From Thermothielavioides terrestris NRRL 8126 (Eukaryota > Ascomycota > Sordariomycetes > Sordariales > Chaetomiaceae): a stretch of 64,000 bases of DNA. Location: contig NC_016458.1 of assembly GCF_000226115.1 (NCBI RefSeq), positions 434,001 to 498,000 on the forward strand, in the 5' to 3' direction. Under the pieces are notes generated by a model, which saw only the letters and a list, made by a program, of their open reading frames with translations, had not been told where the DNA came from and ran no database searches. Positions 36,838 to 50,573 of the stretch are shown piece by piece; position 1 is the first letter of the stretch, and the number at the start of each line of letters is the position of its first letter. The position numbers and the translations under genes were made by a program.

Positions 36838-37324
36838 TGAATTAGGGTGATAGCCTACCTAGATATAGGGACCTAGTTTTTCTATTTATTTCAGTACGTT
36901 GCATTCGTTGCTAGGGGGTCTAGCCCTTTGATTATATATATTTAAGTAGGCTAAGCCTATCTTCTTCGTTATTAAGCAAGACATTAGGCAGTTGTCAATA
37001 TACGTTCGTTGACACTACGTTGGTAGCCCTCCTTCTTCTAAGGAGGCTATTAAGTCTCTCCTTTCGTTGTTCTACCTCTGTCTAGACGATAGGTATTCGA
37101 GCTATTGAGCTCTAACCGTATTCTTATTGTCTTTTATCTTTCTACTATATCCCACTAGACGTATCTAAGCTATATGTCTTCCTCTTAGGAGATATCCTTC
37201 CTACTACTCGATATATACTATCTTTATTTGTCTAGAGGGACACTATATTCTTTTAAAAGCTATTTCGTACACCTAGTCCTAGGTATAGTAGAGTAGGTTA
37301 GTATAGAGGTTTTACACTATTTCA
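36838..37324 (+). repeat. 5' LTR of E-B
   Basis: 487 bp, TGAATTAGGG to ACTATTTCA, same length as 50,083-50,569. Confidence 0.9.
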
Positions 37325-38449
37325 AATAGGGGCTTAATCGGGGAAGAGCTTAGCTCTATATCTAAATAGGATAGTATAGACTACAAAGTCTTCTAAGATC
37401 GTAGAACTATACGATACTATATTGATAGCTATACGACGATGATATAGTCGACCTATTAAGGCTCTAGTATATCGATATCGATATCTCTAGGAGGTATAGA
37501 AACCTATTGAGGCATATACGTTCTAGGGGTCTATTGAGACTTTGTCCTAGGAGACTTTCCTTTGCCTAGACGGTATAGAGTATCGAAAAGATATCCTGTT
37601 ATCCCTAATACTTTAAAGACCTGCTAAAGCTTAGTTATTATCGATATAGCAGTTGTAAAACGCTAACTTAATCGAAAGACGATAGTTCTATCCTTCTAAG
37701 TAAAGATAAAGGTAGAATTTTTATCGATTATCATTTTCTTCTTTGGTCTAGCCGAACTAGTTATAAAAGTAGTTAAGCGTAGTAGCTACTTATAAGCTTC
37801 TAAGCTTAGGACTATACCTTTATAATACTTAGCTCCTTCTAACAATATATCTAGTACTATTTTATATTAGATATAAAGTCTTAGTATAGACTTTTACTTT
37901 TCTTTTTAAAAGCTATATTCTTATCGCTATTATACTAGTTAGGTCTAGTATATTAGTTGCTAAGGGTATCTAGATAATCTACAAGGAACCTATAGTTATC
38001 CTTTAGAGCATTTAGACTATATATTCTAAAGGAACCTAGCTTCTTAAGAGGTTTTCTCCCTTTAGATAGATGTCGAAGGAGTCGACATTCCTATAGAAGT
38101 ATATATATTAGTCTTTTTATAGTCTATCGATATAGTCGTTGCCTTTCTCGAAGACGATAGCTAAACGTTTAATGACTAGACTCCAACGATATATATATAT
38201 ACTATCTATAGAAGCTCTAGGAATCCTATCGACCTCTATAACACTATTAATCTTAATATTAACCTCTAAAGGAGAGTCTAAGGATATATCTGTCTTATAG
38301 CCTTTCTAAAGTATACTAAGTGAAGAAGACCTAGCTAAAACGGTGTAGACACCTCTTCTGTCTTCGCTAGATACCTCTACTCCACCTATCTATATAGAGG
38401 TATCTACAATAATACCTTCTAGTCTCTCCGAAGCCAAAGCTCTAAAAAA

Positions 38450-40060
38450 GATAACTAAGTATATTTTTACTACTATATTTAATATAACCTTTCCGACCTT
38501 AGCGAAGGCTAGCCTTTAAGGCTACTTCTCTAGTTAAAATGCTATACAATAGATCGAGATCTTCGAAGAGATATATAAGGCTTATTAGGTTACTAATAAC
38601 AAGACCTATATATATCTATTTAAGCTTTAGTATAATACTATAATCTAGCCTATTATCTGTCATTAGGAGAAAAAGGACTAAGAGACCTAGGCAGCTTTTA
38701 AAGCTAAGTTCCTAAAACGCTAAAAGGGCGACAATCCTAAATAGTATAGTAATAGAGGTTACCTTTATAATCTAATCGAAGGGAGATACTAGCTAGTTAA
38801 CAAGGTTATCTATAACCACTTCGAGTTAATCGACTATATATACACTATTGGCTCTACCAAAGTTCGTAAGGAGCTATAGTATATAATCGTTCTAACTATA
38901 TAGTATACATTTAATTAGTGGATCTAAGTAGCTCTTAAAGACTATTAGTATACCCTAAAGAAGGACGATAAGGACTCTATCTATACTACAAAGTAAGTAG
39001 ACTTCCTTAAGTTCATTTAGGATACTCTTTAGAAGGGTCTTAATATAAGAGACCTCTTTCTTAAGACCTATAAATATAAGATCGATCTATAGAAGTACTA
39101 CTCGCCTCTAGCTACACCTACTGTTAAGACGACTCTTAAGCTATAAGAGTAAAAAGAGGAGGAGCTAAAGAAAGCTCTTATATCTACGCTTAACAATATC
39201 GACGATCTAGCTAATTAGCTCTAACGTCTATATATCTAGAAGTAGAAGATCGCTAAGTAGTTTAAACGAAAGATCGAAGCTCTCCATTTATATAGAATTG
39301 ATCCTACTCCTAACGAGATCGAGGTTCTCTAAATATATTTCTAACAACGGAGCCGCTTATAGGAGAGACGTATTAGCTTCGTCGCTAGCCTATATATTAA
39401 TAGTCGTCCTCCTAGCTATAGTAGACCTATAAGCTTTAGCTATTGCTACTATTATAGTAACTCTAACTATATAGTCCTTAAATATATAGTAGCTATAAAA
39501 GCTATAGCTATAGGTCTAATATATTATAAGGGTATAGACTATTGCCTTAGCGATAAGAGTAAGAAGGGCTATACACTAGCTGAGATAATTACCTTTATAA
39601 AGACAAATGTTAATAGTATATAAGAGGTCGATAAGATTAGCTAGCTCGTCCTTATATATATAGCCTATTGCCTATAGTATAACAGTTATCCTATATACTA
39701 GGTGTACTATCGTGAGTATAAGCGCCTAAATAGCCACCTATTTAAGCTAGATATATCCCTAGTATTGAATAAGTACTACCTCTAGTAGCCTAAGCTATAT
39801 TAGGAGCCTACGACCGTCTAGACAACGATCAATCGTCTTATATACGAAGAGGAGCCTAAGCTTACCTCCGCTTTCTATTATATAGCGTCTAATTAGTTGT
39901 CGTTTTATATAGTTCTATTAGAAGGAGGTTATATTTTAACTTAGAAGGTTGTCCTATAGCTTATACTAAAGGCTAATAAATTCTATCGATTGCCTCTTCC
40001 TTTTTTTAACTAGACAAAGGGAGAAGCTAAAGAGGAAGTGGACAAGGAAGTGGAGATTAT
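38450..40060 (+). pseudogene. E-B gag remnant
   Basis: Aligns along its length with E-A gag (21,351 onward), with further C-to-T and G-to-A differences; the start codon is itself changed (ATAACTAAG against ATGACTAAG). The Tyr/Ser-rich end (SYSRPISFSYCYYYS-like) is kept. Confidence 0.65.
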
Positions 40061-40599
40061 ACTTCAAAGTATATTGTCTACTAAACGTCGATTCGCTAAG
40101 GACGAAAGAGAAGATGACTTTTAAATAGGCGGTACTCCTATACCTCTAGCGGAGCCTCCTTATATAATTATCTTTAAGAACCTAGCTACAACAAATTGTA
40201 TAAAGAAAGAGGAGCTATAGTCTAAGCCGCCTACACTAAAGGTTGCTATATTGCCTCTATATATAAAGGATACGATCTATACTATAATAAAAGCGAAAAC
40301 CAGTCTAACCTTTAACAACTTAGTTTACATCTCGCCTAAGTATAAGGACGCTCTAATTGTATATCTATAGAGCATTTCCACTAATATTGAGGTTATCGAC
40401 TATAAAGAGTTTAATGTTTCTAAACCTAATAGACTAGCTACTATACTAAAAGATATAGAGGTCTATATATAAGCTCTATATACTAATGTAAATATATTTA
40501 ATAGTCCTTGCTCTAGTTAGACTAAGACGGTTCTAATAATCTTCGGAGTTACTAAGGACGGTATATAGGGTATTTATATAGGAAGCCTTTAGGAGCATT

Positions 40600-43500
40600 A
40601 GATTTATAAAGGTCTACCTAGAGATATTGACGATTATATCTATATTCTACTATAGAAGTCTATCTTAACGCTTTTAGTCTTATAGCGTATAGAACTTAGT
40701 ACGATAACAAGAGTATAGTCGCTTTCTACTCTATATATCTAGTTTAAAAAAGGTTATTATAATAAGTATCTCGCTTTGATCGACTCTAGTTCAAAGTACA
40801 ACTATATCTTAATAAGCATTATTAAGAAGTATATACTACTGTACTAGCCTACTAAGGTCGTCTTAAAGGGTCTTTATAGCTTAGTACTATTCTTTAGAGA
40901 GACCTAGGTCACTCTTTACGTAGGCGGAGTCGGTATTAACCTTCATTTCTTTATAACTAAGGACATCGCTAGTAGATACAAAGTAATCCTTAGTATACTA
41001 TTCGTCAAAGATATTGCTTTAACCTTTGATTACTATAATAGCAACCTAATTATTACTAATCTACTTATAGAGAGAAAGATAGTCTAGGTATATATCGTCT
41101 CTAAGAAGATTATCTAGTAGAATTGTCTACTATCTCTAATGTAACTAGCCGTTTAGAAGTAATTCCAAGGATTGACGAAGAGTCCTAAAAGAATCCTTAA
41201 CTAGGCAAAGATAAAGGAAGGCGAGACTGCCCTTAGTTTCTTTAACGGTAATATAAGTAAAGCGGTTTTTCGTTTCGTTTTATAGAAGTCCTATATACTA
41301 CTCTTTAATACTCTTTTTCACATTGTACGTTCTTATTCTTTATCTTCTCTATCTAGATAGACAAAGATCGAATTGTTATCTTATTTAAAAGGGAAGAGGG
41401 GGACCCTGATTAGAAACCCCTTTTCTAACTGGAGACTAAGGCGGAGGTTCGAGTATAAGGTTAGATGTACCTTAAAGACGTTTATATTCTAGAAGAATAT
41501 TACGAATAAGGTTCGACTAGTCGATTTAGCACTATTAGATAGCTCTATATCGAAAGGAGACCTATTATAGTAAGAGAAGTAGCTTATAAAGGCTAAGGTA
41601 AAGATATAGTTCAAAGAGGAATAGGACGATCTTATAGTCCTTTGTTTCTTAGATCTTAAGCTAGGCTCGAAACTTACTAAGGAGCGCCTTTAAACGATAT
41701 TTACTACTATAGACGGATTCCTTAATAAGCTAGAAAAGGAGATATTTACTAAGATCTTATAAAACTAAGAAGCTACACTTATATAGGATTTTACTAAATA
41801 TAAGCGTATCTATAAGGATATTATCCTACTTTAATATATTAAGACTATCCTATATAAGGCCTAGTAGAGCAAGTCTATTTTAATTTCAAAGCTACTAATA
41901 TAGAAGGTCATTGATCTATTTAGAGAGAGGTAGATATATAAGATTATCGAATACAACTATATAAACTACTATAATAACTAGTTCCTTGTTCTTAAAAAGG
42001 ATAGTAGATTATAGCTTATTAATAATATTTAAAAGGCCAATGCTATAACGATCTACGATACTTTCGTCCTACCTACTATAAAGGAATTTACTAAGGACTT
42101 TGATAGCTATAAGCTAATATCTCTCCTAGATCTCTTCTCTAGTTATAACTTAGGTCAATTTCAATAAGTAGAGCTATAATTTAACGACCTTTTCAACGTT
42201 AATTAAGCTCTTCTATATATATACGTTACTAATAGAAGATATAAATTCTATTGCTTAGTTCTAGCGAGCTATAACAACGATCTTTAGTACCTTTATCCTA
42301 AATGTCTATCGAGTCTACCTAGACAATATCGTAGTAAAAGGTCCTCAATCTAATTATAATGGCCATCTAGATAGAAGGGGATATTGTAAATTTATTGTCG
42401 AATATCTTAAGAATATCGATATAATATTATTAAATATAGAGCTAGTAGATATAACTATCGCTATAGTAAAGTCGAAGTAGGTATAGCCAAAAGCGGTCCT
42501 ACTTAGTTATCTTTATACACCTAACAAGCGCCTTCCTAAGGAAGCGAAGGTGATTAAGATAAAGGAGTAGAAGACCTATTCTAACGTTAAAGAGGTATAT
42601 ACCTTCGTTGGAATAGTTAGATACTACTAGATCTAGATTAAAGGCTTTATAATCATTGTAATTCCTCTTTATACCCTAATAAAGAAAGACGCTAAATAGA
42701 CTTAGGGGCCTACTAAGTAGAAGGCGATAGATAAGCTAAAAGAGAAAGTTACTACTACTTCGGTTCTTACGACGCTTATCTATAGCGATCTACGATATAG
42801 TATAATCTTCTTAGTTTACAACGTTAGTATCTTTAGCTAGGGAGGTATACTCGAGTAGGTCAGTCCTAATAGCAAGAGACACCTATATAGGTTTAAGAGC
42901 AGTATCTAGTTAAAGGTAAAGAAGCGATATAATACTATAAAGAGAGAGCTAAAGGGGCTACTCTTCCTCCTAAAGCGTTTTTACTACTACCTCTTTAACA
43001 TATATTTCACTATAGAGACCGATACTCTAGTTCTAATCTATTAGCTTAATAGTACTATAAACGATATTCTAGGTACTTTTATAATACACTAGATTACTTA
43101 GATCTACCTATTCGACTTCGAAGTCAAGTATATCTTAGGTCCTAAAAACGTTATAGCCAATGCGTTATTCTACAAGTCGCCTAAGCCCTCTAACTATATA
43201 GAGAAGAAGTCGAAGAAGGATATCAACGACTAGATCGACATTTAAATCTTTGTTAACTATATAGGCGAAGAGACTTTATATCTAGAAGGGAAGCTAGAAC
43301 CTATCTACCTTTAAGATAGTTACTCCTAGTGTTCCTAGGATATCGCCTACTTCCTATCGACGATAGAAGCTCCGCCTAGCTACAGTCTATACTAGAAGCG
43401 GCGTTAACTTAAAAGAGAAGCGTTAAAGTACTTTGTTGAGGATCGTCACTTTTTCCTCTAAAGTACAAATTATATATAGTGTTATAGATATATTGTTAAC

Positions 43501-44670
43501 ACCCCTAAGGAGAGGCGTTTAATCTTCGACTAGTATTACAATGAGGTTGGCCATTGTAGGAGGGAGCCAATATACTAACAAATGACGAACTACTACTATT
43601 AGCGTAGTATATATAAAGATATAGTAAACTAGATTTAGGCTTATACCCTATATTAAGTATACAATGCCTAGAGGTTTAAGGAAGCGGTAGGCTAGATAGC
43701 TCCTCCGCCTTTTCCTTTTATTAAATGGCACCTCGATATCTAATATATACTATCTAGCTATAGGGAGAAAAAGTATTTCCTTATCGAGGCTTATAACAAT
43801 CTTATAAAATATATTAAAGCTAAGATCCTACTAAACAAGTCCTCTAAGTCTATTAAGTCCTTTATCTTACGATATATCCTTTGTCACTAGGATTACCCTA
43901 TAGTTATAGTTGTCGACAAAGGCTCTAAGTTCAAAGGCGAAGTCAAGGAGATCCTTTATAAGCTAGGTATTAAAAGAGTTATTATCTCGCTATACAATTC
44001 GTATATAAATAGTATAAATAAAGCTAGCTATATCCCAATTACTACCTCGTTTATAAAGATGACTAATAGTATAGGAAAGAGGTAGAGGGAGCTCCTTCTA
44101 TATATCTTATATATAGATCGTACAACTGTTAGAGGCTTTTATAGAATATCTCCCTTCTTTTTTACCTATAATTATAAGCCTATTAGTCTAGTCGAGTTTA
44201 ATGTTCTTATATAGTAAATTCTTATCTAGGACTCTATCTACGCCTAATTAAAAGAAGAAGATCCTATAAAAGTCTATATAAAGCTCATTGCCCTCTATAC
44301 CTATATCCTCTAGAAAGTAGAATATAATTATAAGATTACTACCAAATAGGTTGCTATAGCCTATAAAAAGATAGCTAAACGCTATAATAAAGCCTATAAA
44401 TGTAAATTTCGCCCTAAAAATGTAGTTATATCTATTGATAATCTCGTCCTCGTCTACAACAATATATACTAGCTAGATATAAGCTTAGTTTAGAAGCTAG
44501 AGTACTACTAGTTTAGCCTATTCTATATTTAGATGATTAAAGACTAGGATACTTACTTCCTAGAGACCCTAGACAATATACCTATCTAGACGCTATATCC
44601 TCTAAACTATATAAAGAAATTCTTTAAACTAGATAATATCTAGCTAGAAGTAGATAGGCTAGCCCTATTC
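40600..44670 (+). pseudogene. E-B pol remnant: protease, RT, RNase H, integrase
   Basis: Second copy of the E-A pol: protease-like segment near 40,770-41,110, RT near 41,880-42,450 (SLLDLFSSYNL, VYLDNIVVKGP), RNase H near 42,690-43,200, integrase near 43,590-44,650 (YLDI, VVDKGSKFKGEVKE). The YLDD box has become YLDN, as RIP would do to GAC/GAT codons read on the other strand. Non-functional. Confidence 0.75.
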
Positions 44671-45927
44671 TATTGTAGAGAGGAGCACTATAACGGTAAG
44701 TACTACAACGAGGTTAATAATAGGGGCTATAGCAACGAGGAGCAGGATTTTATAAACGTTAGCCACTTAAGAGCTACTAACAATGACAATAATTATAGCA
44801 AAGGCGCAAATATTATAAGTATACGTTACTCGACGCCTACTAACGATAGCGAAGGGGAATATAGCGTCGCCAATAACACTAGCCTCAACTAGACAGAGGG
44901 AGACTACGCCTACGTCTTTACTAGCCTAGGTAGCTACGCTAATTACCTAAATAGGCTTCCCTATAACAGTATTATAATTCTAGATTACAACAAGGTCTAT
45001 AATATAAGTAGTTGCAACGATAGATTACTAAGAGAGGATAGTATAGAGGATGCTACAATTATAGTTAAGGAGGAGGTCCTTGAGAAAGAAACCCCTAGTT
45101 GTACTATAACGCTTTAGGCTAGCTAGACTCGCTCGACTATAAAGGGGGTAAAGAAGGAACAACCTTGTTAGAAACTTATTATCGAAATCTCCTATAGAAA
45201 GCTATCTAGTTTTTAATATTAGCCCTCTAAATATATAAGGACGTACATTCTAGAAGGGGAGAGAGGATATAGAAGCTGCCGCCTCCAATAGTTTTACTAA
45301 CGTTTAGCTATATTTCCTTCCTAATACCCATTATTATATTAGCCTCCTACTCGCTAATAATATCTCTATCAACTACGTCTTACTTAGTCTTTATCTATCT
45401 ACTGTCCTTCGCTCGTTTTTAGCCCTTAGGACCTTATTCTTTTTCACTAGTACCTAAATTTTCCTCCTAAGGGGTGATCCTACTCTTAGGAGCCTTATAG
45501 TCATTTATACCTTTTTCTTTTCACTTCTACCCTTTAGATAGATAGTTTCTATTATATAGGACTAAGTTTCTTAGAGCCAAAGTCAAGGCTAAGAAAAATC
45601 TACGATTAGGGTATATAGTCTCTTAATCTACTATCTATAGGCTAAGCTCCTAGACTATATCCTACCCTTGCCTATCCCTATCTATTATCTCCGTCCCTTA
45701 ATAATATAAACTCTTATAGTTAACCTAGTACTACGCTATCTACTCCTTAATAGTATCCTCTAGCGAGATAAACCACTCTTAGCCTACTTCTTCTAAGTAT
45801 AGCTTTAAACTAGGATCATTCCTTAGATTATATAGGAGATAGCCTTATAAGATCAAGTCCTAAGCTAGGTACTTCTAGTCGTTCCTACAGACGTAAGTCT
45901 AGATATATTCCTTCTTCGACTAAATAT

Positions 45928-46632
45928 TGTTAAAAATGATTCCTATTTAAAAGACCTTTATAATAAAAATAACGAAAAGTTATTTTATCAACTTTATATA
46001 AGTTGATTATATAAGTAGCAAACACTGCTTATATAAGCAAGATAAGATAAGATAAGCTTATAATAAGCTTAAAGGGTTAGGGTTACGATCGAACAATCTC
46101 GAACAACGAAGATCGGTACTAAGGTTCTTAGTTGCAAAGATTGAACCAATGAATAGGAATATAAAAGTGGGCCCAATGACGAATAAAAGTAGGTCTACTG
46201 TAGATCCTAATGACGATTATAAGTGGGTCCAAGAGTGGAATAAAAGTGGGCCTGTGAAACGGGCAATAACTGGGAGAGAAGAAGTCTATATATCGAGGTT
46301 CAACCTCCTACCTTTGACCTCTCTTCTTTTTCCTTATGCACAACACTTTTTCTATATACACAACCACTCTTATCTTATCACACCTCCACTTTTATCAATA
46401 TATCCACTTTCTCCACTTTTAAAAGTGGAACTATCTATTCTCCACTTTTATAAAAGTGGAACCACTTGCTTAGTTGTCAAGCCTCTTAACGACTAGTGAA
46501 CCTACTATTCGAATAACTACCTATTGCTATACTCCTCTAAGCAATGAAGTAATACTCTTCGATCCTACCTTCGATATACTAAAGGCTACTAAAATACCAA
46601 CTTTGGTATTAATTTCTCTAGCCTTTCCAACA
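45928..46632. mobile_element. 705-bp solo-LTR-like insertion in E-B, barely RIP-mutated
   Basis: Absent from E-A at the matching place (28,930). It begins TGTTAAAAATG, ends TTTCCAACA (inverted termini TGTT/AACA) and is flanked by AATAT (45,923-45,927) and AATAC (46,633-46,637), a 5-bp duplication with one C-to-T change on the left. Inside, CpA and TpG are frequent, unlike the surroundings. It holds three GATAAG repeats near 46,041-46,056, a TTAGGGTTA stretch, repeated ATAAAAGTGGG boxes and two palindromes (CCACTTTTAAAAGTGG and CCACTTTTATAAAAGTGG near 46,414-46,463). Best read as a solo LTR of a third family. Two short open frames crossing it are not convincing genes. Confidence 0.7.
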
Positions 46633-47849
46633 AATACAATTGGTATACTTATTGGCAAAGAGAGGAGTAAAAGAAGTGTAGCTATTAAAGGGCTAAGTTA
46701 TATAGATATCCCTATCTTCGTTAAAAGGAGTTGTCGAACGCTAGTACAATAGTTCGTAGCTTTAGCAAAGAACTTTATTGCTATAGAAGTGTCAGTCTTC
46801 CTCTGCCTAGAGGGCGAGTATAAAAGGGAAGTATAGCACTTACTTATAACCCTATACCTAGATCAAAAGAGCTAAAGCTCGGTTTAAGTATATAGTAAGA
46901 TGGTATATCCAACGCCTAAGCAGTCTACTATTATAATACTCTATATATATTAAACAAAGGACTAAAGTATTATAATGCTATTCAATTATATTAACTAGCC
47001 TATCGTCGATATAAACTGATCGCTATATCCTACATTGATCTTACTAGTTGCTTAGTAGGACCTACTAGATATATAGCAGCCTAACGTTTAGTCGGAAGAT
47101 CTTGATTATATTGTAGATAGCCTTGTATTCAACTAAGATCGTAGTATACTCGTTAGTATAGCATTTATCTTTCAGTATTAGTAAATCCCTTATTTTACTC
47201 TAGACTACCTAGACGTACTTCTAGGCTATAAAAATATTCGTTTTCAGCACTAGCGAAAGATCGATCTAGTAGTTCGTAATCCTATACAATAATAGCCTCT
47301 AATCGTCTACTTTATTAGTGATTTCCTATAAGACGTTGTAAATACGTTAGTTGTTCAACATCTTGGTTTTTAAATTATAAATTCGTATATAAGAGCTATA
47401 TATAAATTCGAAAGGGAAGTAGAAGACCCAACTACTAAAAACCCAATCTACCTAAAGAGACGAGGGTACTAAAATAAAGTAGCAAGAAGATTAGAGGAAG
47501 GAAATAGTTCTAAGATAGTAAGGAGAAGAGGAAGGCCTTAAGAATTTAGGAGGTAAACGCTCTTTTCTAGCCTATCTCTAGCTAATCAGTGGGTACTATA
47601 GGCCTTATCCGTTTTCTTTTACCTAGATTAAGAAAGAGCTAAACAGCCTTCCTATCTTTAAAGGCTTGCTTACCCCTTTTCTTAATCTTCCTATTAGCTC
47701 TCTTATAATTAACCATTTCTTTTACCTCGCCTACTATACCTTAGATTTTCTTATAACCACTTTAATCAATCTAAATCTTTCTACCTAAAGAGCGACTTTT
47801 CTATCGAGCTAAATTTTTATATACTATCGTAAGTATTATTATAGATCGT

Positions 47850-50067
47850 CGTAAGATTCTCGATTTCGTAGGGCCTATACAATCTTAGGCTAATATAACT
47901 ACCGCCCTAGGATAGAAGTAGCTACTTAGAAAGCTTAAGTTTTATATACTACTAAGTTTATAGAAGCCTATCGAAGATAGCAATTAAACGAGATATTACG
48001 CCTCCTTTGTAAGGCAAGAGCTAGACTTAAAGATACTAAGTTACCCTAGGGAGACTAGTCCTAAGCTTTTTCTATTTCTATAAACCCTAAAGAAGTACCT
48101 ATAAGATATAATCAACTAGCGGCCTAACTAGATTCAAAGCCCTTAGCTTAGTATAAACCCTAAGATTATAAGCTACTTGTTCTTAGGCTAGCTAGAAGGA
48201 AAGTATATAATAGATCAGTTTTTTAAAATTAGCTTTACAAATATAAGTATTTCACTCTTCAATATAAAAAGTATACTATTTACTAAGAAATAGTTAAAGG
48301 GCTAAATAATCCTAGACATTATATAGTTTTTTTTTCGTTTTTATAAGGACTATCTCTAATTCTACCTATAGCCTATCTCGGATATTAGTCCTATACCAAA
48401 GGAGTTCTATTGGTCTAACTAGAAGGTCATTGCCAACTATTATCGTTTCTAGGTCTTTCTTTACTTCGTCGACGGAAGGTATTAGGCTATTACGATCTTC
48501 GACTAAGTTATAGGCTAGCTTTACTACTTCAACTCTATACTTAAAAGTATAGAGACGTATACTAACATCTTATTAAAGGTCTAGATCGCCTTCTAGTCCG
48601 TCTATAAGTTCCTTTAATTATAGCTATATAAGGAGATAATCGTCTACTACCCTTGGCAAAGTATAGGTTAGGAGTATAGATAGTTCTCCTTAAAGTCTAT
48701 ATAGGCTTTTCTTTAAAAGCTCTAGCCTCGCCTTCTAAATAGACTAATACAATTTAAGATACCCTAGCTCTAACCGTATTAGGGAGATAGTAAAAAGGTT
48801 ATATAGTAGTATATATTGCACTTATAGTTAGAAGCTTATAAGAATACTCTTAGTACCTTCAAGGATTGTCTACTCTATACTAAGGGAATCCCTTCGTTAT
48901 AGTAGAACAAAGGCAAGATATATAAACTCTCTCTAGACCTATTATCTCCGACCTAAAAACCTATATAGCCTATACTCTTAGAGTACAACGAAGACAAGGT
49001 GATTAAAGTCCTCTAAAGCAACGACGTATTTACGCCTAATAAACTAGATATTCCTAGGCTCAACGACCTACCTATATATATCTACGACCACTTTAGCGAT
49101 ATAGAACTTAAGATCTTAGCTATATACTTAGTAGTATTTAAATAGGCCTAGATCCCTAACTAGAGTAAAAAGGGACTAATCACTACTATATAGCTAATCC
49201 TTATACTCTAATCAAAGTAAGAGGTAGTGTACTAGGCGTACTACTATAGGATCGTAAAGCTCTTACTAGATAGACAACTAAACAATGGGCTATCTTCGCA
49301 AGACCTTATAGACGACCTTAGACGATAGTTGTAGACTACGTTTTTAGTACCTAGAGCTATTCTGCCACTTCGACTAGAGGACTAGAATACTACTTCAAAG
49401 CTATTGGCTATACTAGTGGAAGATCTTAACAATATATCGACCTAGGCGAACGTTGAGACTAAGATTATAGAGATCGCTATAATATAGGCAACTACGATTC
49501 GAAGGCTCGTCGATACCCCTATAGATAAGTTCAACTAAGAGTACCTCCTTAGTAGTATATAGATCAAAAAGCTTAGGGCCCTAGTATAGGCAATACTTAG
49601 GATAATAGTACTCGATCCCTACCTCTAAGAAGAGAAGACGCTTATCTATACGTTTATAAGGAGGCTAAACTATCTTAAAATACTTTACTCGCTAATATAG
49701 AAGCATTTATAAGTATAAGGATCGCCTATATTATCTAGCTATATATCACCTTCGGTATAATACTATAGTAAACGCCTTTGTAAGAAGCCTACTAAGCCTA
49801 AATAGCTACTTCGTCCACTACTATATAACCTATACAACTACGCCTTCGCCTATAAGTATAAATATCCAGTATAGTAGCAAGGATAGGACGTATATATTAA
49901 AGAAGTAGAGGAGTATAAAAGACGACGTAATTAGCTACTATAGCTAGCTAGACCTTTATAAGCTAAGAGAGCTATATATAGAGAGTAGCTTAAAGAGTAG
50001 CGACAATGAGAGGCGTATACTAAGGAGCTTTTAAGGTATAAGCTTGCCTATAGGAGCGTATAGTAAG
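47850..50067 (+). pseudogene. E-B accessory frame, C48 protease-like
   Basis: Homologue of the E-A accessory frame. The same codon spacing is kept: TAT for the catalytic His at 48,480-48,482 followed by TAG (Trp), then 17 codons to AAC at 48,531-48,533 (Asp GAC mutated to Asn) and 65 codons to TAT for Cys at 48,675-48,677. Two RIP-diverged copies keeping the frame over 2.2 kb, apart from TAG/TAA, argue for a real ancestral protein. Confidence 0.6.
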
Positions 50068-50082
50068 CTTGAAAGGGAAGTG

Positions 50083-50569
50083 TAAATTAGGGTAATAGCT
50101 TACCTAGATATAGGGATTTAGTTTTTCTATTTATTTCAGTACATTATATTCGTTGCTAAGGGGTCTAGCCCTCTAATTATATATATTTAAGTAGGCTAAG
50201 CCTATCTTCTTCGTCATTAAGCAAGATATTAGACAGTTATTAATATATATTCGTTGACACTATATTGGTAGCCCTCCTTCTTCTAAGGAGACTATTGAGT
50301 CTCTCCTTTCGTTGTTCTACCTCTGTCTAGACAATAGGTATTCGAGCTATTAAGCTCTAACTACATTCTTATTGTCTTTTATCTTTCTACTATATCCCAC
50401 TAGATGTATCTAAGCTACGTGTCTTCCTCTTAGGAGATATCCTTCCTACTACTTGATATATACTATCTTCATCTGTCTAGAGGGACACTGTATTCCTTTG
50501 GAAGCTATCTCGCGCGCTTGGTCCTAGGTGTGGTAGGGTAGGTTAGTATAGAAGTTTTGCACCATTTCA
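50083..50569 (+). repeat. 3' LTR of E-B
   Basis: 487 bp, TAAATTAGGG (TGGATTAGGG mutated) to CACCATTTCA, preceded by GAAAGGGAAGTG. Confidence 0.9.
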
Positions 50570-50573
50570 GTAT

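Larger units (their letters stand above)
36838..50569 (+). mobile_element. gypsy element E-B, 13.7 kb, inserted in D pol
   Basis: Same family and orientation as E-A but a different subfamily: LTRs are 487 bp and lack a 10-bp stretch found in the E-A and E-C LTRs. It has a matching 4-bp target duplication, GTAT, at 36,834-36,837 and 50,570-50,573, which fixes the family's duplication length at four. It splits D between RNase H and integrase. Internal order equals E-A, with a 705-bp insert at 45,928-46,632. RIP is heavy throughout except in that insert. Confidence 0.92.

Noticed and set aside
46149..46752. Two overlapping frames of 115 and 92 codons in and beside the 705-bp insert
   Set aside because: They span the insert border and overlap each other; open only because the insert is not RIP-mutated. 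No domain.
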